Of a DNA stretch of 64,000 nt, positions 26,948-36,522 are shown piece by piece; within the stretch, counting starts at the first letter, position 1; each line of letters opens with the position of its first letter. Source of the DNA: Oscillospiraceae bacterium (lineage in GTDB: Bacteria; Bacillota; Clostridia; Oscillospirales; Acutalibacteraceae); the NCBI GenBank assembly GCA_022483045.1, contig JAKVOA010000001.1, positions 395,750-459,749 of the forward strand, written 5' to 3'. The notes under the pieces were generated by a model. The model saw only the letters and a list, made by a program, of their open reading frames with translations, was not told the DNA's origin and made no database searches. The position numbers were made by a program, and so were the translations under genes.

Positions 26948-26981
26948 AAAAGGGAGCTTTCTAAAAGGAAGCTCCCTTTTT
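26948..26981 (+). terminator. Intra-operon terminator after the binding-protein gene
   Basis: AAAAGGGAGCTT pairs with AAGCTCCCTTTT. It probably lets the binding protein be made in excess over the permeases. Confidence 0.85.
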
Positions 26982-27026
26982 GAATACAGGCAAATTCACA
27001 TATTTAGTGTAAACGGAGGAATTAGT

Positions 27027-27905
27027 ATGGACCGAAAAAAAATATATCCGTGGTGGTTCGCTGTACCTGCTGCAGCCATTTTCTTTCTGCTGTGCCTGCT
27101 GCCGGGGCTGTTAGGCATTGGCTACTCTTTTACAGATTGGAACAGCTTTACAGAGAAAATTAATTTTGTGGGACTGCAAAATTACCAAAAAATCTTTTCC
27201 GGACACTCGGAGTATCTGAGCTATATCAGCAATACCATTTTATTTACCGTTGCGACAACAATTACAAAAACAATTTTAGGCCTGCTTATGGCATTGCTTT
27301 TGACCAGACCTTTTATCCGCTTGCGCAATGTGCACCGTATGATTATCTTTTCGCCGCAGGTTATGTCTTTTTTGGTTGTTGGCTTGGTGTTTCAAAGCAT
27401 GCTGCACCCGACTACCGGTTTCGTAAATAATTTTTTGCGGTCAATCGGTCTTGGCTCGTTGGCACAGAACTGGCTGACAGATTTGCACTTTGTTTGGCCT
27501 TCAGTAATTGCTGTGGATACCTGGAAAGGTATGGGCTATATTATGATGGTTATTATTGCGGGCCTTACCTCAATTGCGCCCGAGTATTATGAAGCAGCCA
27601 GTATGGACGGCGCAAATTTTTGGCAGCAGTTTCAGCATGTTACGTTACCACTGCTGCGCCCGGTTATTGTAAATGTGACAGTACTGAATATTACATACGG
27701 TTTGCGTGTCTTTGATATGATTTATGCTTTAACGAACGGCGGCCCCGGCAACGCAACAGGAGTTATCAATACCGCTGTTTACAAATTGTTTTCAACGGGC
27801 GATTATGCAATGGGTACCACCTTGTCTAGTGTGCTGTTCTTTTTCATGCTGGCTTTGCTGTATTTTATTTTGCGCTCTATGGAGAATAAGGAGGTAGAAG
27901 CTTAA
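27027..27905 (+). CDS. Sugar ABC transporter permease (MalF/UgpA-like)
   Basis: The 292-residue protein has six transmembrane helices and the cytoplasmic EAA loop EYYEAASMDGANFWQQFQHVTLPLL, which docks on the ATPase. It forms the membrane channel with the next gene product. The start ATG follows ACGGAGGA. Its stop codon overlaps the next start (TAATG). No ATPase gene is in the cluster, so a shared MsmK/UgpC-type ATPase elsewhere is expected. Confidence 0.95.
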   Translation: MDRKKIYPWWFAVPAAAIFFLLCLLPGLLGIGYSFTDWNSFTEKINFVGLQNYQKIFSGHSEYLSYISNTILFTVATTITKTILGLLMALLLTRPFIRLRNVHRMIIFSPQVMSFLVVGLVFQSMLHPTTGFVNNFLRSIGLGSLAQNWLTDLHFVWPSVIAVDTWKGMGYIMMVIIAGLTSIAPEYYEAASMDGANFWQQFQHVTLPLLRPVIVNVTVLNITYGLRVFDMIYALTNGGPGNATGVINTAVYKLFSTGDYAMGTTLSSVLFFFMLALLYFILRSMENKEVEA

Positions 27906-28771
27906 TGTCTGCTGAAGAAATCACAAAAAAGAAATCCGGCAAAGGGACACATGTCTTGGGAAGCGTGTGGAAAGTAATTGCAAATATTGTCACGGTGTTT
28001 CTTTCTTTGGTTGTTATTTTACCGCTGGTTGTATTGTTCTTGAATTCTTTTAAAACGAAGGGCGATTCAAACACAATGTCGCTCACTTTGCCTAAAACCT
28101 GGCAGCCGCAGAACTATGTAGTCGTGATGAAGCAAGGCAAACTGGTTTCTTCTTTTTGTAACAGTTTGCTATACTCTTTGTGCAGTGTTGTTATCATTAT
28201 CATTTTGGTGGCTGCTGCAGCATATGTCATTTCCCGCAATCGAAAAGGGACAAACAAATTCTTGTATTACTTCATTGTCTCGGGTATTGCAATGCCAATT
28301 AACAATGTCGCACTGATGAAAGTGATGCAGGTAACGCATTTAGTCAATACACGTCCAGGCATTATCCTCCTTTATGTGGCGGTCAATATTCCTCTCAGCC
28401 TATTTTTAGCGTATGGCTTTATTGGGACGATTCCACGTGATATTGACGAAGCGGCAATCATCGACGGCTGCTCGCCGTGGCGGTTGTTTATCAGTGTTAT
28501 TCTCCCGCTGTTGGTGCCAATGATGGCAACCCTTTTTGTATTGAATTTCATGGCAATTTGGAATGACTTTACGATGCCGCTGTACTATTTGAATAAATCC
28601 ACAAAATGGCCAATGACGCTTGCCGTCTACAATTTCTTTGGCGCATTTGAAAATTCATGGAATCTGGTCAGTGCGGATATTATTCTGACGATCGTACCGG
28701 TTCTGTTGGTATTCATTGTAGGACAGAAATACATTGTTGGCGGTATGTCCAGTGGAGCAGTGAAAGGATAA
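27905..28771 (+). CDS. Sugar ABC transporter permease (MalG/UgpE-like)
   Basis: The 288-residue protein has six transmembrane helices and the EAA loop DIDEAAIIDGCSPWRLFISVILPLL. It is the second half of the channel and overlaps the preceding gene by one base, so the two are translationally coupled with AAGGAGGT upstream. It ends in the family tail QKYIVGGMSSGAVKG. A short hairpin terminator follows. Confidence 0.95.
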   Translation: MSAEEITKKKSGKGTHVLGSVWKVIANIVTVFLSLVVILPLVVLFLNSFKTKGDSNTMSLTLPKTWQPQNYVVVMKQGKLVSSFCNSLLYSLCSVVIIIILVAAAAYVISRNRKGTNKFLYYFIVSGIAMPINNVALMKVMQVTHLVNTRPGIILLYVAVNIPLSLFLAYGFIGTIPRDIDEAAIIDGCSPWRLFISVILPLLVPMMATLFVLNFMAIWNDFTMPLYYLNKSTKWPMTLAVYNFFGAFENSWNLVSADIILTIVPVLLVFIVGQKYIVGGMSSGAVKG

Positions 28772-28775
28772 TAAG

Positions 28776-28795
28776 AAGGCAGCTTGCTGCTTTTT
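28776..28795 (+). terminator. Terminator of the sugar transporter operon
   Basis: AAGGCAG/CTGCTTT stem (one G-T pair) with a CTTG loop, followed by T residues. Confidence 0.6.
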
Positions 28796-28879
28796 ACAAA
28801 AGCAAAAGTTTCTGTGATGATTCGTAACTTTGGATTATCATGGAAATTTTTGCTGTCACTAAAGAGTCGTTTCATGTAA

Positions 28880-29110
28880 AAAGTAGGCAGCAAACGGATA
28901 ACGGGTGATAAAATCCACAAAGACTTTGCTATAGGTAATGCGGCGCAGCATGCTAGACTTGCCCACGTCGGCTTTGATTGGAGAAGACAGACTTCAAGTA
29001 TCAGATATGCCGTATCTGCAAATGGCAGTTTTGTGGCCATTATGTTTTCTAATGGAACTTGTGTTACATGGCTTGCAGATGAAATGAAAAAGAAGGATGA
29101 ATCAATATAG
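28880..29110 (+). pseudogene. Possible truncated coding remnant
   Basis: A 76-codon open stretch with no usable start codon and no ribosome site ends at TAG 29108-29110. It reads as a plausible protein end (for example HARLAHVGFDWRRQTSSIRYAV, then SNGTCVTWLADEMKKKDESI, given here as two separate pieces). The family is not recognised. It may be the 3' remnant of a gene lost next to the sugar transporter, but chance cannot be excluded at this length. Confidence 0.3.
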
Positions 29111-29142
29111 ACATTTCATACGGGTGCAGAAACACACAAAAT

Positions 29143-29187
29143 AAAAGCCGCACAGCTTTGCTTTTGCAAAAAGCTGTGCGGCTTTTT
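29143..29187. terminator. Bidirectional terminator downstream of glpF
   Basis: AAAAGCCGCACAGCTTT pairs with AAAGCTGTGCGGCTTTT; T runs on both strands. It ends the glpK-glpF message on the minus strand. Confidence 0.93.
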
Positions 29188-29273
29188 CTAAACCATGTCA
29201 TTCCAGAAAGATTGTGAAGGTGTATTTCATAGGACCAGACAGATTGCAGGTCGTGTCAGTACATCAAATGCTG

Positions 29274-30008
29274 TCAGACCAATGCAACAACCTGAGTCCA
29301 CGGAATCACGGAGTAAAGCAGAACTGCAACCAAACCGCCAACGATTGGCCCAAAGATTGGCACAATCAGGCCATACTTAAAGTTGCTGGTGCCTTTGCCT
29401 TTGATCGGCAGAACTGCATGCGCAAGACGAGGCCCAAGGTCACGAGCAGGGTTAATTGCATATCCGGTCAGGCCGCCAAGGCTCATGCCTACAGAAACGA
29501 TGATACCATTGACCAGCAGTTTTGCAACGCCGGCGTTCAGTTCAGGAACCTGTGCAAGACCAAGAATTGTGAAGACCAGCACAAATGTGCCAATCAATTC
29601 GCTGAAGAAGTTGCGTCCCATATTCGGGATTGCAGGGCCGGTGCTGAAGACACCAAGCTTTGTGCCGGGGTCGTCAGTTGCATCAAACTGATCTTTGAAC
29701 AGCAGGTAAACAATGCAGGCACCAACAAAACCGCCTGCTACCTGAGCAATAATGTAGCCGGGAACCATTGACCATTTGAACTGACCGGCAGCGGCCAGTG
29801 CAATCGTCAGTGCAGGGTTAAAGCTAGCGCCGGAAGCTTTGCCAAAGACAAATGCCGGCAGCATGACTGCAAGGCCCCAAGCAAGCGTAATCTGTATGGA
29901 ACCAGCGCCTTTCATGCCGGATTTGTTCAGCGTAACGTTTGCTACCACGCCGTCGCCGAGGATAATCAGGATCATCGTACCAACAAATTCAGATATGTAC
30001 GGTAGCAT
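29274..30008 (-). CDS. glpF: Glycerol uptake facilitator (aquaglyceroporin)
   Basis: The 244-residue MIP-family channel has six transmembrane helices and both half-helix motifs: NPA in SFNPALTIAL and NPARD in AINPARDLGPRLAH. The Asp after the second NPAR is typical of glycerol-conducting rather than water-only channels. Its place 65 bases behind glpK supports glycerol uptake: glycerol enters by diffusion and is trapped as glycerol-3-phosphate. The start ATG follows GGGAGGAAAC. Confidence 0.95.
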   Translation of the reverse strand: MLPYISEFVGTMILIILGDGVVANVTLNKSGMKGAGSIQITLAWGLAVMLPAFVFGKASGASFNPALTIALAAAGQFKWSMVPGYIIAQVAGGFVGACIVYLLFKDQFDATDDPGTKLGVFSTGPAIPNMGRNFFSELIGTFVLVFTILGLAQVPELNAGVAKLLVNGIIVSVGMSLGGLTGYAINPARDLGPRLAHAVLPIKGKGTSNFKYGLIVPIFGPIVGGLVAVLLYSVIPWTQVVALV

Positions 30009-30073
30009 AATAGTTTCCTCCCAACTCTTATTCGTTTTTTATATACCGTATGTAAGCTGTGTGAACAAAAAGC

Positions 30074-31666
<1,593 letters not shown>

Positions 31667-31753
31667 TCACTTCCGGGGATTTTGGGGATAAGGCCAGCCG
31701 CCGCTGCCGGTTTCCCCAATCCGGCAGCAACAGCCAACCCACTTGTAAGCAAA

Positions 31754-31806
31754 TAAAAAAGAGCATAGAAACCACTGCCTCTAAAAGGCTGCGATTTCCC
31801 ATACTC
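31754..31806 (-). terminator. Leader terminator (probable antitermination control) of glpK
   Basis: On the minus strand GAGTAT (31806) pairs with ATGCTC (31766-31761), with an inner GCCT/AGGC stem, followed by six T. It starts about 47 bases after the predicted start point and well before glpK. In Bacillus, GlpP plus glycerol-3-phosphate prevents such termination; that mechanism is inferred here. Confidence 0.75.
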
Positions 31807-31859
31807 TATACTCCGGGTTACAAGATTCAGTTGAAAAAGTTCCTTTAACTTTGGCTTAT

Positions 31860-31888
31860 ACTATAGCACATCTTTTTACAAAATACAA
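31860..31888 (-). promoter_or_regulatory. Sigma-A promoter of glpK-glpF
   Basis: Minus strand: TTGTAT (31888-31883), 17 bases, TATAGT (31865-31860). Expected start about 31853. Confidence 0.7.
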
Positions 31889-32137
31889 GTCGATTTTTAC
31901 AAAATTCTAAAAAAAATTTATAAAAAACTGTGTTTTTTGAGAAACAATATACAAAACAAGGGGGAATTTGCGGGAGAAAAGGTCATTGTTCATGACAGAA
32001 TTGAATCTGACAGAATGCGGTTCTTCTGCGTCAAAAAGCACCCGCTGCTTTTGCCGGAAACTTTGTGGTCGTTTACATTATAAGATCCATTAAGCCCTGG
32101 GCAGCTTTATTCGCGCTGCAAAAGCTGTTTTTGCAAA

Positions 32138-32169
32138 GAAAAACGGCAGCGCGTTTTTTGCGTGCTGCC
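32138..32169 (-). terminator. Terminator after dinB
   Basis: GGCAGC/GCTGCC stem with further inner pairs, then TTTTT on the minus strand. Confidence 0.7.
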
Positions 32170-32186
32170 AAGGGGGTGTATCCGTT

Positions 32187-33434
32187 TCATTTTACTTTGT
32201 CTGCGGCAGGCGGCAGCGCGCAGACACCATGGATTTTTGTACCGGAAAGCTGCTCGTCTGCCAGCAGCACCGCAGGGTGGATACAAAATTTACCGTACCG
32301 CTTTTTCAGCTGGTCTGTCGCGGAGTCCAGACTTTCAGCCCGCATTCTGGCTTTTTCATCGCAGAAAAGGCTGGTTTGCTCGCCTTGGCTTGCACAGACA
32401 AAGTCCGAAACGGTAATGCCGACGCTGCGCACCGGACGCTCCCAGTGATAGTTTGCGCAGAAAAGCGCGTAGGCGTCTGCAGCAATTTCCCGGGTGATAT
32501 TGGTGTACTGCTGCCGTGCATGCTGCCGCGTAAAAGAATGCAGCCGGCAGTCACGCACACCGATGGAAATGGTCCGGGCCAGAAAACCCTGTTCCCGCAG
32601 GCGGCACGCAACGCTGTCTGCTAAAACCAAAAGAATGACTTTTACATCTTCACTGCAGGTGAGGTCGCGTGGCGTTGTGGTGGAGTTGCCGATGGATTTG
32701 ACTGCAGGCCGGTTTCCCCAGCGCTCAACAGGGGAGGTATCGAGGCCGTTGGCATAACTCCACAACAGGGTGCCGCTTTTCCCAAAAGCTGCCTGCAGGG
32801 TTTTCTGCGGCATGGCGGCCAGGTCTCCAATCGTGTGCACGCCGTACTCCAGCAGCCTTTTTTGGGTCGCTTTGCCGACAAACAGCAGGTCAGATGCCGG
32901 CAGAGGCCAAATCCTGTTTTTCCAGCTGTCCTGCAGAAAAACCGTCGTGGCATCCGGCTTTTTGTAGTCGCTGCCCAGCTTTGCAAAGACTTTGTTCCAG
33001 CTGACGCCGACGCTTACGGTGATGCCCAGTTCCCGGTGGATACGGCTGCGCAGTTCGTTGGCAAGCTGAATACCTGCTTCAGCAGACGAGACGCTGCCGG
33101 TAATGTCCAGCCAGGCTTCGTCTAGGCCAAACGGCTCTACTAAATCGGTGTACTGCAGGTAAATTTCTCTTGCGCGCTGTGAAAAATTCTGATAAAGTGG
33201 AAAGCGCGGCGGCAGCACGACCAGCTGCGGGCATTTGCGGCGCGCCTGCCACAGGGCTTCGCCGGTCTGCACACCGCAGTTTTTGGCCAGCTGATTTTTC
33301 GTCAGAATAATGCCGTGGCGCTGCTGGGGGTCGCCGCCCACGGCAAAAGGCCTGCCTTTTAGTTCCGGATGGTACAGTGCTTCTACAGAAGCATAAAAAC
33401 AGTTGCAGTCGCTGTGCAGAATGATGCGGCTCAT
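32187..33434 (-). CDS. dinB: Y-family DNA polymerase IV (DinB-like)
   Basis: The 415-residue translesion polymerase has the Firmicute-type catalytic start HSDCNCFYASVEAL (first metal-binding Asp; steric-gate aromatic) and the second acidic motif FGLDEAWLDITGS. A thumb with a helix-hairpin-helix around LLEYGVHTIGDLAAMP and a C-terminal little-finger domain follow. It extends primers past damaged bases at the cost of fidelity. The start ATG follows AAAGGAGG. Two LexA-type boxes flank the promoter, so SOS induction is inferred. Confidence 0.94.
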   Translation of the reverse strand: MSRIILHSDCNCFYASVEALYHPELKGRPFAVGGDPQQRHGIILTKNQLAKNCGVQTGEALWQARRKCPQLVVLPPRFPLYQNFSQRAREIYLQYTDLVEPFGLDEAWLDITGSVSSAEAGIQLANELRSRIHRELGITVSVGVSWNKVFAKLGSDYKKPDATTVFLQDSWKNRIWPLPASDLLFVGKATQKRLLEYGVHTIGDLAAMPQKTLQAAFGKSGTLLWSYANGLDTSPVERWGNRPAVKSIGNSTTTPRDLTCSEDVKVILLVLADSVACRLREQGFLARTISIGVRDCRLHSFTRQHARQQYTNITREIAADAYALFCANYHWERPVRSVGITVSDFVCASQGEQTSLFCDEKARMRAESLDSATDQLKKRYGKFCIHPAVLLADEQLSGTKIHGVCALPPAADKVK

Positions 33435-33470
33435 GTCCGGCGCCTCCTTTCAAAATAGAAAAAGCGAAAA

Positions 33471-33482
33471 GAACAAATGTTT
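33471..33482. promoter_or_regulatory. LexA (SOS) box 2 of dinB
   Basis: GAACAAATGTTT fits the Firmicute LexA consensus GAAC-N4-GTTC with one mismatch at the end. It lies at the predicted dinB start point. Confidence 0.75.
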
Positions 33483-33489
33483 TAACCTA

Positions 33490-33518
33490 ATAATAGCACA
33501 AATGTTCGCCAAAAGCAA
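33490..33518 (-). promoter_or_regulatory. Sigma-A promoter of dinB
   Basis: Minus strand: TTGCTT (33518-33513), 17 bases, TATTAT (33495-33490). LexA box 1 fills the spacer. Confidence 0.75.
33496..33507. promoter_or_regulatory. LexA (SOS) box 1 of dinB
   Basis: Minus strand GAACATTTGTGC matches GAAC-N4-GTTC with one mismatch and lies between the -35 and -10 boxes. Its AACATTTGT core is shared with box 2 read on the same strand. Confidence 0.7.
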
Positions 33519-33628
33519 TTCTTTTACCGGTATAAATTCTGTATTCTTTTGGTCCTACAAATTCAATACATAATCTTCACAAAAAAACCTTTCTGAAATC
33601 ATCAGTCTCACAAAATTATAAAAATGAC

Positions 33629-33657
33629 AAGACAAAAGCCCACCTATTTGTTATAAT
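33629..33657 (+). promoter_or_regulatory. Promoter of the [FeFe] hydrogenase gene
   Basis: AAGACA (33629-33634), 17 bases, TATAAT (33652-33657) with a TG extension that offsets the weak -35. Confidence 0.65.
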
Positions 33658-33769
33658 AGAATTGTTATCAGTGCTTTTTTGAAAGCATCTGTCAGTACGG
33701 GAATTCTTTCTTTATTTAAAGAAAAACGGCTGCCAGATTAAAAATAATTACTGAAGAGGAGAATGTTTC

Positions 33770-35290
33770 ATGGCTATCAGAGGTGTACACTCTTCCGTTA
33801 CGGAAATTCGCCGCAAAGTCTTTACTGAAGTGGCACGCTTGGCCTATGAGGGGGGCGACTATGCCCACCGTATTGAAGAGCTTCCATACAAAATTGCGCC
33901 CGGTGAGCACTCCAGCTATCGCAACAGTATTTTCCTGGAGCGCGCCATTGTTGGCGAGCGCCTGCGCCTTGCAATCGGCCTGCCCTTACGGCCTGTAGAA
34001 CAGAATGAACCGCTTTCTGAAGGAATTGTTGAAAGTGCCATTGCGGAAAAATACTATGATCCGCCGCTGGTCAATGTGATTAAATTTGCATGTAATGCTT
34101 GTCCGGAGAAATCTGTGCATATTACAGAGATGTGCCAGAATTGTCTGGATCATCCCTGCAGGGAGGTCTGCCCCCGCCATGCAATTTCTGAAGATATCGA
34201 GACCGGAAAAAGCAAAATCGACCAAAAGCTTTGTGTGAAATGCGGCCGCTGTGTCAATGTGTGCCCTTATCATGCAATCGTGCGCATCGAGCGGCCCTGC
34301 GCTGCTGCCTGCGGCATGAATGCTATTTCTTCTGACAAAGACGGGCATGCAACCATTGATTATGACAAATGTGTTTCCTGCGGCCAGTGTCTGGTCAGCT
34401 GCCCGTTTGGCGCAATTTCGGACAAGGGGCAGATTTTCCAGGTTGTACATGCACTCAAACAGGAAGGCGAAATTTACGCGGCTGTTGCGCCCGCCTTTGT
34501 GGGGCAGTTTGGTCCGGAAATGACCCCTGAAAAGATGCGCGCCGCGTTCCAGCAGCTGGGCTTCACAGATATTTCCGAGGTTGCTGTCGGTGCTGACCTG
34601 TGCACACTGGAAGAAGCGCATGACTTTATCGACAAGGTGCCGAAGAAGCAGCCATTCCTGGCAACTTCCTGCTGCCCGGCGTGGTCGGTTATGGCGAAAA
34701 AGGAATTCCCACAGTTTGCCCCGTATATTTCCATGGCCCTAACGCCGATGGTGCTGACTGCCCGCCGACTGAAAAAAATACATCCAAACTGCAAGGTGGT
34801 CTTTGTCGGCCCCTGCGCAGCGAAAAAGCTGGAAGCAAGCCGCCGCACGATTCGCAGCGATGTGGACTTTGTGCTCACCTTTGAAGAAGTCATGGGTATG
34901 TTTGAGGCCCGCGGCGTCGATTTGGTCGCTGCCCTGCCGGACAGCGACCTGGATGACGCAACAGCTGCCGGACGCGGCTTTGCTGTCAGTGGAGGTGTTG
35001 CCAAAGCGGTTGTCGATGTCATTCATAAAATTGACCCCAACCGCGAGGTCAAGGTGCAGGCGTCCCAAGGCCTGCGGGAGTGCCGCCAGATGATGCGCCT
35101 TGCAAAGGCCGGCAAGTACAACGGATATCTGCTGGAGGGCATGGCATGTCCGGGCGGCTGTGTAGCTGGCGCCGGCACACTGCAGCCTGTGGCAAAATCC
35201 ACAGCATTGGTCAAGAAGTATACCAGTGACGCAGATAAAAAGAATGCGCTGGAGAGCCCTTACGGCGATATGGCGGATAAGCTGGATTAA
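33770..35290 (+). CDS. [FeFe] hydrogenase, group B type
   Basis: The 506-residue protein has an N-terminal domain of about 105 residues, Cys clusters around CNACPEKSVHITEMCQNCLDHP and two ferredoxin motifs (CVKCGRCVNVCP, CVSCGQCLVSCP), then the H-cluster domain with all three motifs in order: TSCCPAW, GPCAAKK and EGMACPGGC. The H-cluster catalyses reversible hydrogen/proton conversion. The motif spellings and domain order fit the group B enzymes of anaerobic Clostridia, whose physiological role is poorly known. No NADH-binding partner subunits or maturases are adjacent. The start ATG follows GAGGAG. Confidence 0.93.
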   Translation: MAIRGVHSSVTEIRRKVFTEVARLAYEGGDYAHRIEELPYKIAPGEHSSYRNSIFLERAIVGERLRLAIGLPLRPVEQNEPLSEGIVESAIAEKYYDPPLVNVIKFACNACPEKSVHITEMCQNCLDHPCREVCPRHAISEDIETGKSKIDQKLCVKCGRCVNVCPYHAIVRIERPCAAACGMNAISSDKDGHATIDYDKCVSCGQCLVSCPFGAISDKGQIFQVVHALKQEGEIYAAVAPAFVGQFGPEMTPEKMRAAFQQLGFTDISEVAVGADLCTLEEAHDFIDKVPKKQPFLATSCCPAWSVMAKKEFPQFAPYISMALTPMVLTARRLKKIHPNCKVVFVGPCAAKKLEASRRTIRSDVDFVLTFEEVMGMFEARGVDLVAALPDSDLDDATAAGRGFAVSGGVAKAVVDVIHKIDPNREVKVQASQGLRECRQMMRLAKAGKYNGYLLEGMACPGGCVAGAGTLQPVAKSTALVKKYTSDADKKNALESPYGDMADKLD

Positions 35291-35310
35291 ACGGATACAG
35301 GATCTTTGAG

Positions 35311-35347
35311 AATGCCCTGCCCAGCTGTGCTGGCAGGGCATTCCTTA
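35311..35347 (+). terminator. Terminator after the hydrogenase gene
   Basis: AATGCCCTGCC/GGCAGGGCATT stem with a 10-base loop; the T run is short and interrupted. Confidence 0.6.
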
Positions 35348-35380
35348 TACTACTTTTCATGGGGAAGGACAGAATTGCTG

Positions 35381-36451
35381 ATGCAGGGCAATATACAAAT
35401 TGTGCAGCCGCTGCTTGCGTGGTACCATGCAAATGCGCGCAATCTGCCTTGGCGGCATTCACCGACGCCTTACCGGGTGTGGGTCTCTGAAATCATGCTG
35501 CAGCAGACACGGGTAGAAGCGGTAAAAGGATACTTTGAGCGCTTTCTGTGTGCGGCACCGGATTTGCCTGCTTTGGCGGCACTGCCGCAGGAGCGCCTGC
35601 TGAAACTGTGGGAGGGCCTGGGCTATTATTCGCGTGCACGAAATTTGCAGAAAACCGCAAAAATCGCGGTTAAGCAGTATGGCGGAAAGCTACCCGCGTC
35701 TTATGAGGAATTGCTGCGCATGCCGGGCATTGGTCCCTACACAGCGGGGGCAGTCGCCTCCATTGCATTTCACCTGCCCGTGGCTGCAGTAGACGGCAAT
35801 GTTCTGCGCGTATGGATGCGTTTAACAGCTGACGCTGCCGATGTCGCGGATGCCGCCGTAAAAAAGCGGATAACAGCACAAATACAGGAAATTTTGCCGG
35901 CAGACAGAAGCGGGGACTTTAACCAGGCTATGATGGAACTCGGCGCGGTCGTTTGCGTGCCGAATGCGGCGCCAAAATGCATGAAATGCCCGCTGCAAAA
36001 GCTATGTGCGGCACATTCCACTGGTACAGAGCTGCAGTTCCCGGTCAAAAAGCCAAAACCGCCCCGCCGGGCAGAGGACCGCACAGTTTTTCTGTTGGAG
36101 CAAGAGGGTAGAATCGCCCTGCGCCGGCGGCCGTCCAAAGGTCTGCTGGCTTCTTTGTGGGAGCTGCCGCAAAGCGAGGGGCAACTGACACAAAAGCAGG
36201 CAGTGGCGGCGGTGCGGCTGCTTGGGCTGGAGCCTGTGCGGTTAAAAAAGCTGCCGCCGGCAAAGCATATCTTTACACATGTTGAGTGGCACATGACCGC
36301 ATGGCGGGTTCAGCTGGCACCGGCGGCCGAGGCACCGGGCCTGGTCTGGGCCTCTGCGGAAGAACTGCGCCAGCGCTACCCACTGCCGAGCGCATTTAAG
36401 CCATATCTGCTTCTCTTTTTACAAAATGAGGATAATCTAAAAAAGAGTTAA
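35381..36451 (+). CDS. mutY: A/G-specific adenine glycosylase MutY
   Basis: MutY removes adenine mispaired with 8-oxoguanine. The 356-residue protein has the helix-hairpin-helix LLRMPGIGPYTAGAVASIAF, the catalytic Asp region AAVDGNVLRVWMR, a [4Fe-4S] loop with four Cys (C-x7-C-x2-C-x5-C, CVPNAAPKCMKCPLQKLC), and a C-terminal NUDIX-like domain for 8-oxoG recognition. ATG 35381 has GGGGAAGGA upstream; the frame opens earlier at 35306, but that part lies in the terminator hairpin and is not family-like. Confidence 0.95.
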   Translation: MQGNIQIVQPLLAWYHANARNLPWRHSPTPYRVWVSEIMLQQTRVEAVKGYFERFLCAAPDLPALAALPQERLLKLWEGLGYYSRARNLQKTAKIAVKQYGGKLPASYEELLRMPGIGPYTAGAVASIAFHLPVAAVDGNVLRVWMRLTADAADVADAAVKKRITAQIQEILPADRSGDFNQAMMELGAVVCVPNAAPKCMKCPLQKLCAAHSTGTELQFPVKKPKPPRRAEDRTVFLLEQEGRIALRRRPSKGLLASLWELPQSEGQLTQKQAVAAVRLLGLEPVRLKKLPPAKHIFTHVEWHMTAWRVQLAPAAEAPGLVWASAEELRQRYPLPSAFKPYLLLFLQNEDNLKKS

Positions 36452-36460
36452 CATAAACTG

Positions 36461-36489
36461 TTGTTTTCTCAGAATAGAAATCTTATACT
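36461..36489 (+). promoter_or_regulatory. Sigma-A promoter of the NYN-domain gene
   Basis: TTGTTT (36461-36466), 17 bases, TATACT (36484-36489). Confidence 0.75.
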
Positions 36490-36522
36490 ATATATAAAAT
36501 AGACTTGAAAGGGGGAAAAGCC

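Larger units (their letters stand above)
28772..29273. other. Gene-free stretch after the sugar transporter
   Basis: Holds the operon terminator (28776-28795), an open coding fragment without a start (28880-29110) and a bidirectional terminator (29143-29187). No intact gene seen. Confidence 0.6.
33435..33769. other. Divergent control region between dinB and the hydrogenase gene
   Basis: Holds the leftward dinB promoter with two LexA-type boxes and the rightward hydrogenase promoter. The rest (33520-33625) is A/T-rich with no gene seen. Confidence 0.6.

Noticed and set aside
32153-32180. Repeated GCAGC/GCTGC tracts around 32100-32180 as a possible repeat array
   Set aside because: They are hairpin arms of the dinB terminator and nearby chance matches; no regular spacer/repeat pattern.
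35306-35380. Longer mutY start
   Set aside because: The added 25 residues come from the terminator hairpin and do not resemble MutY N-termini; ATG 35381 has a proper ribosome site.
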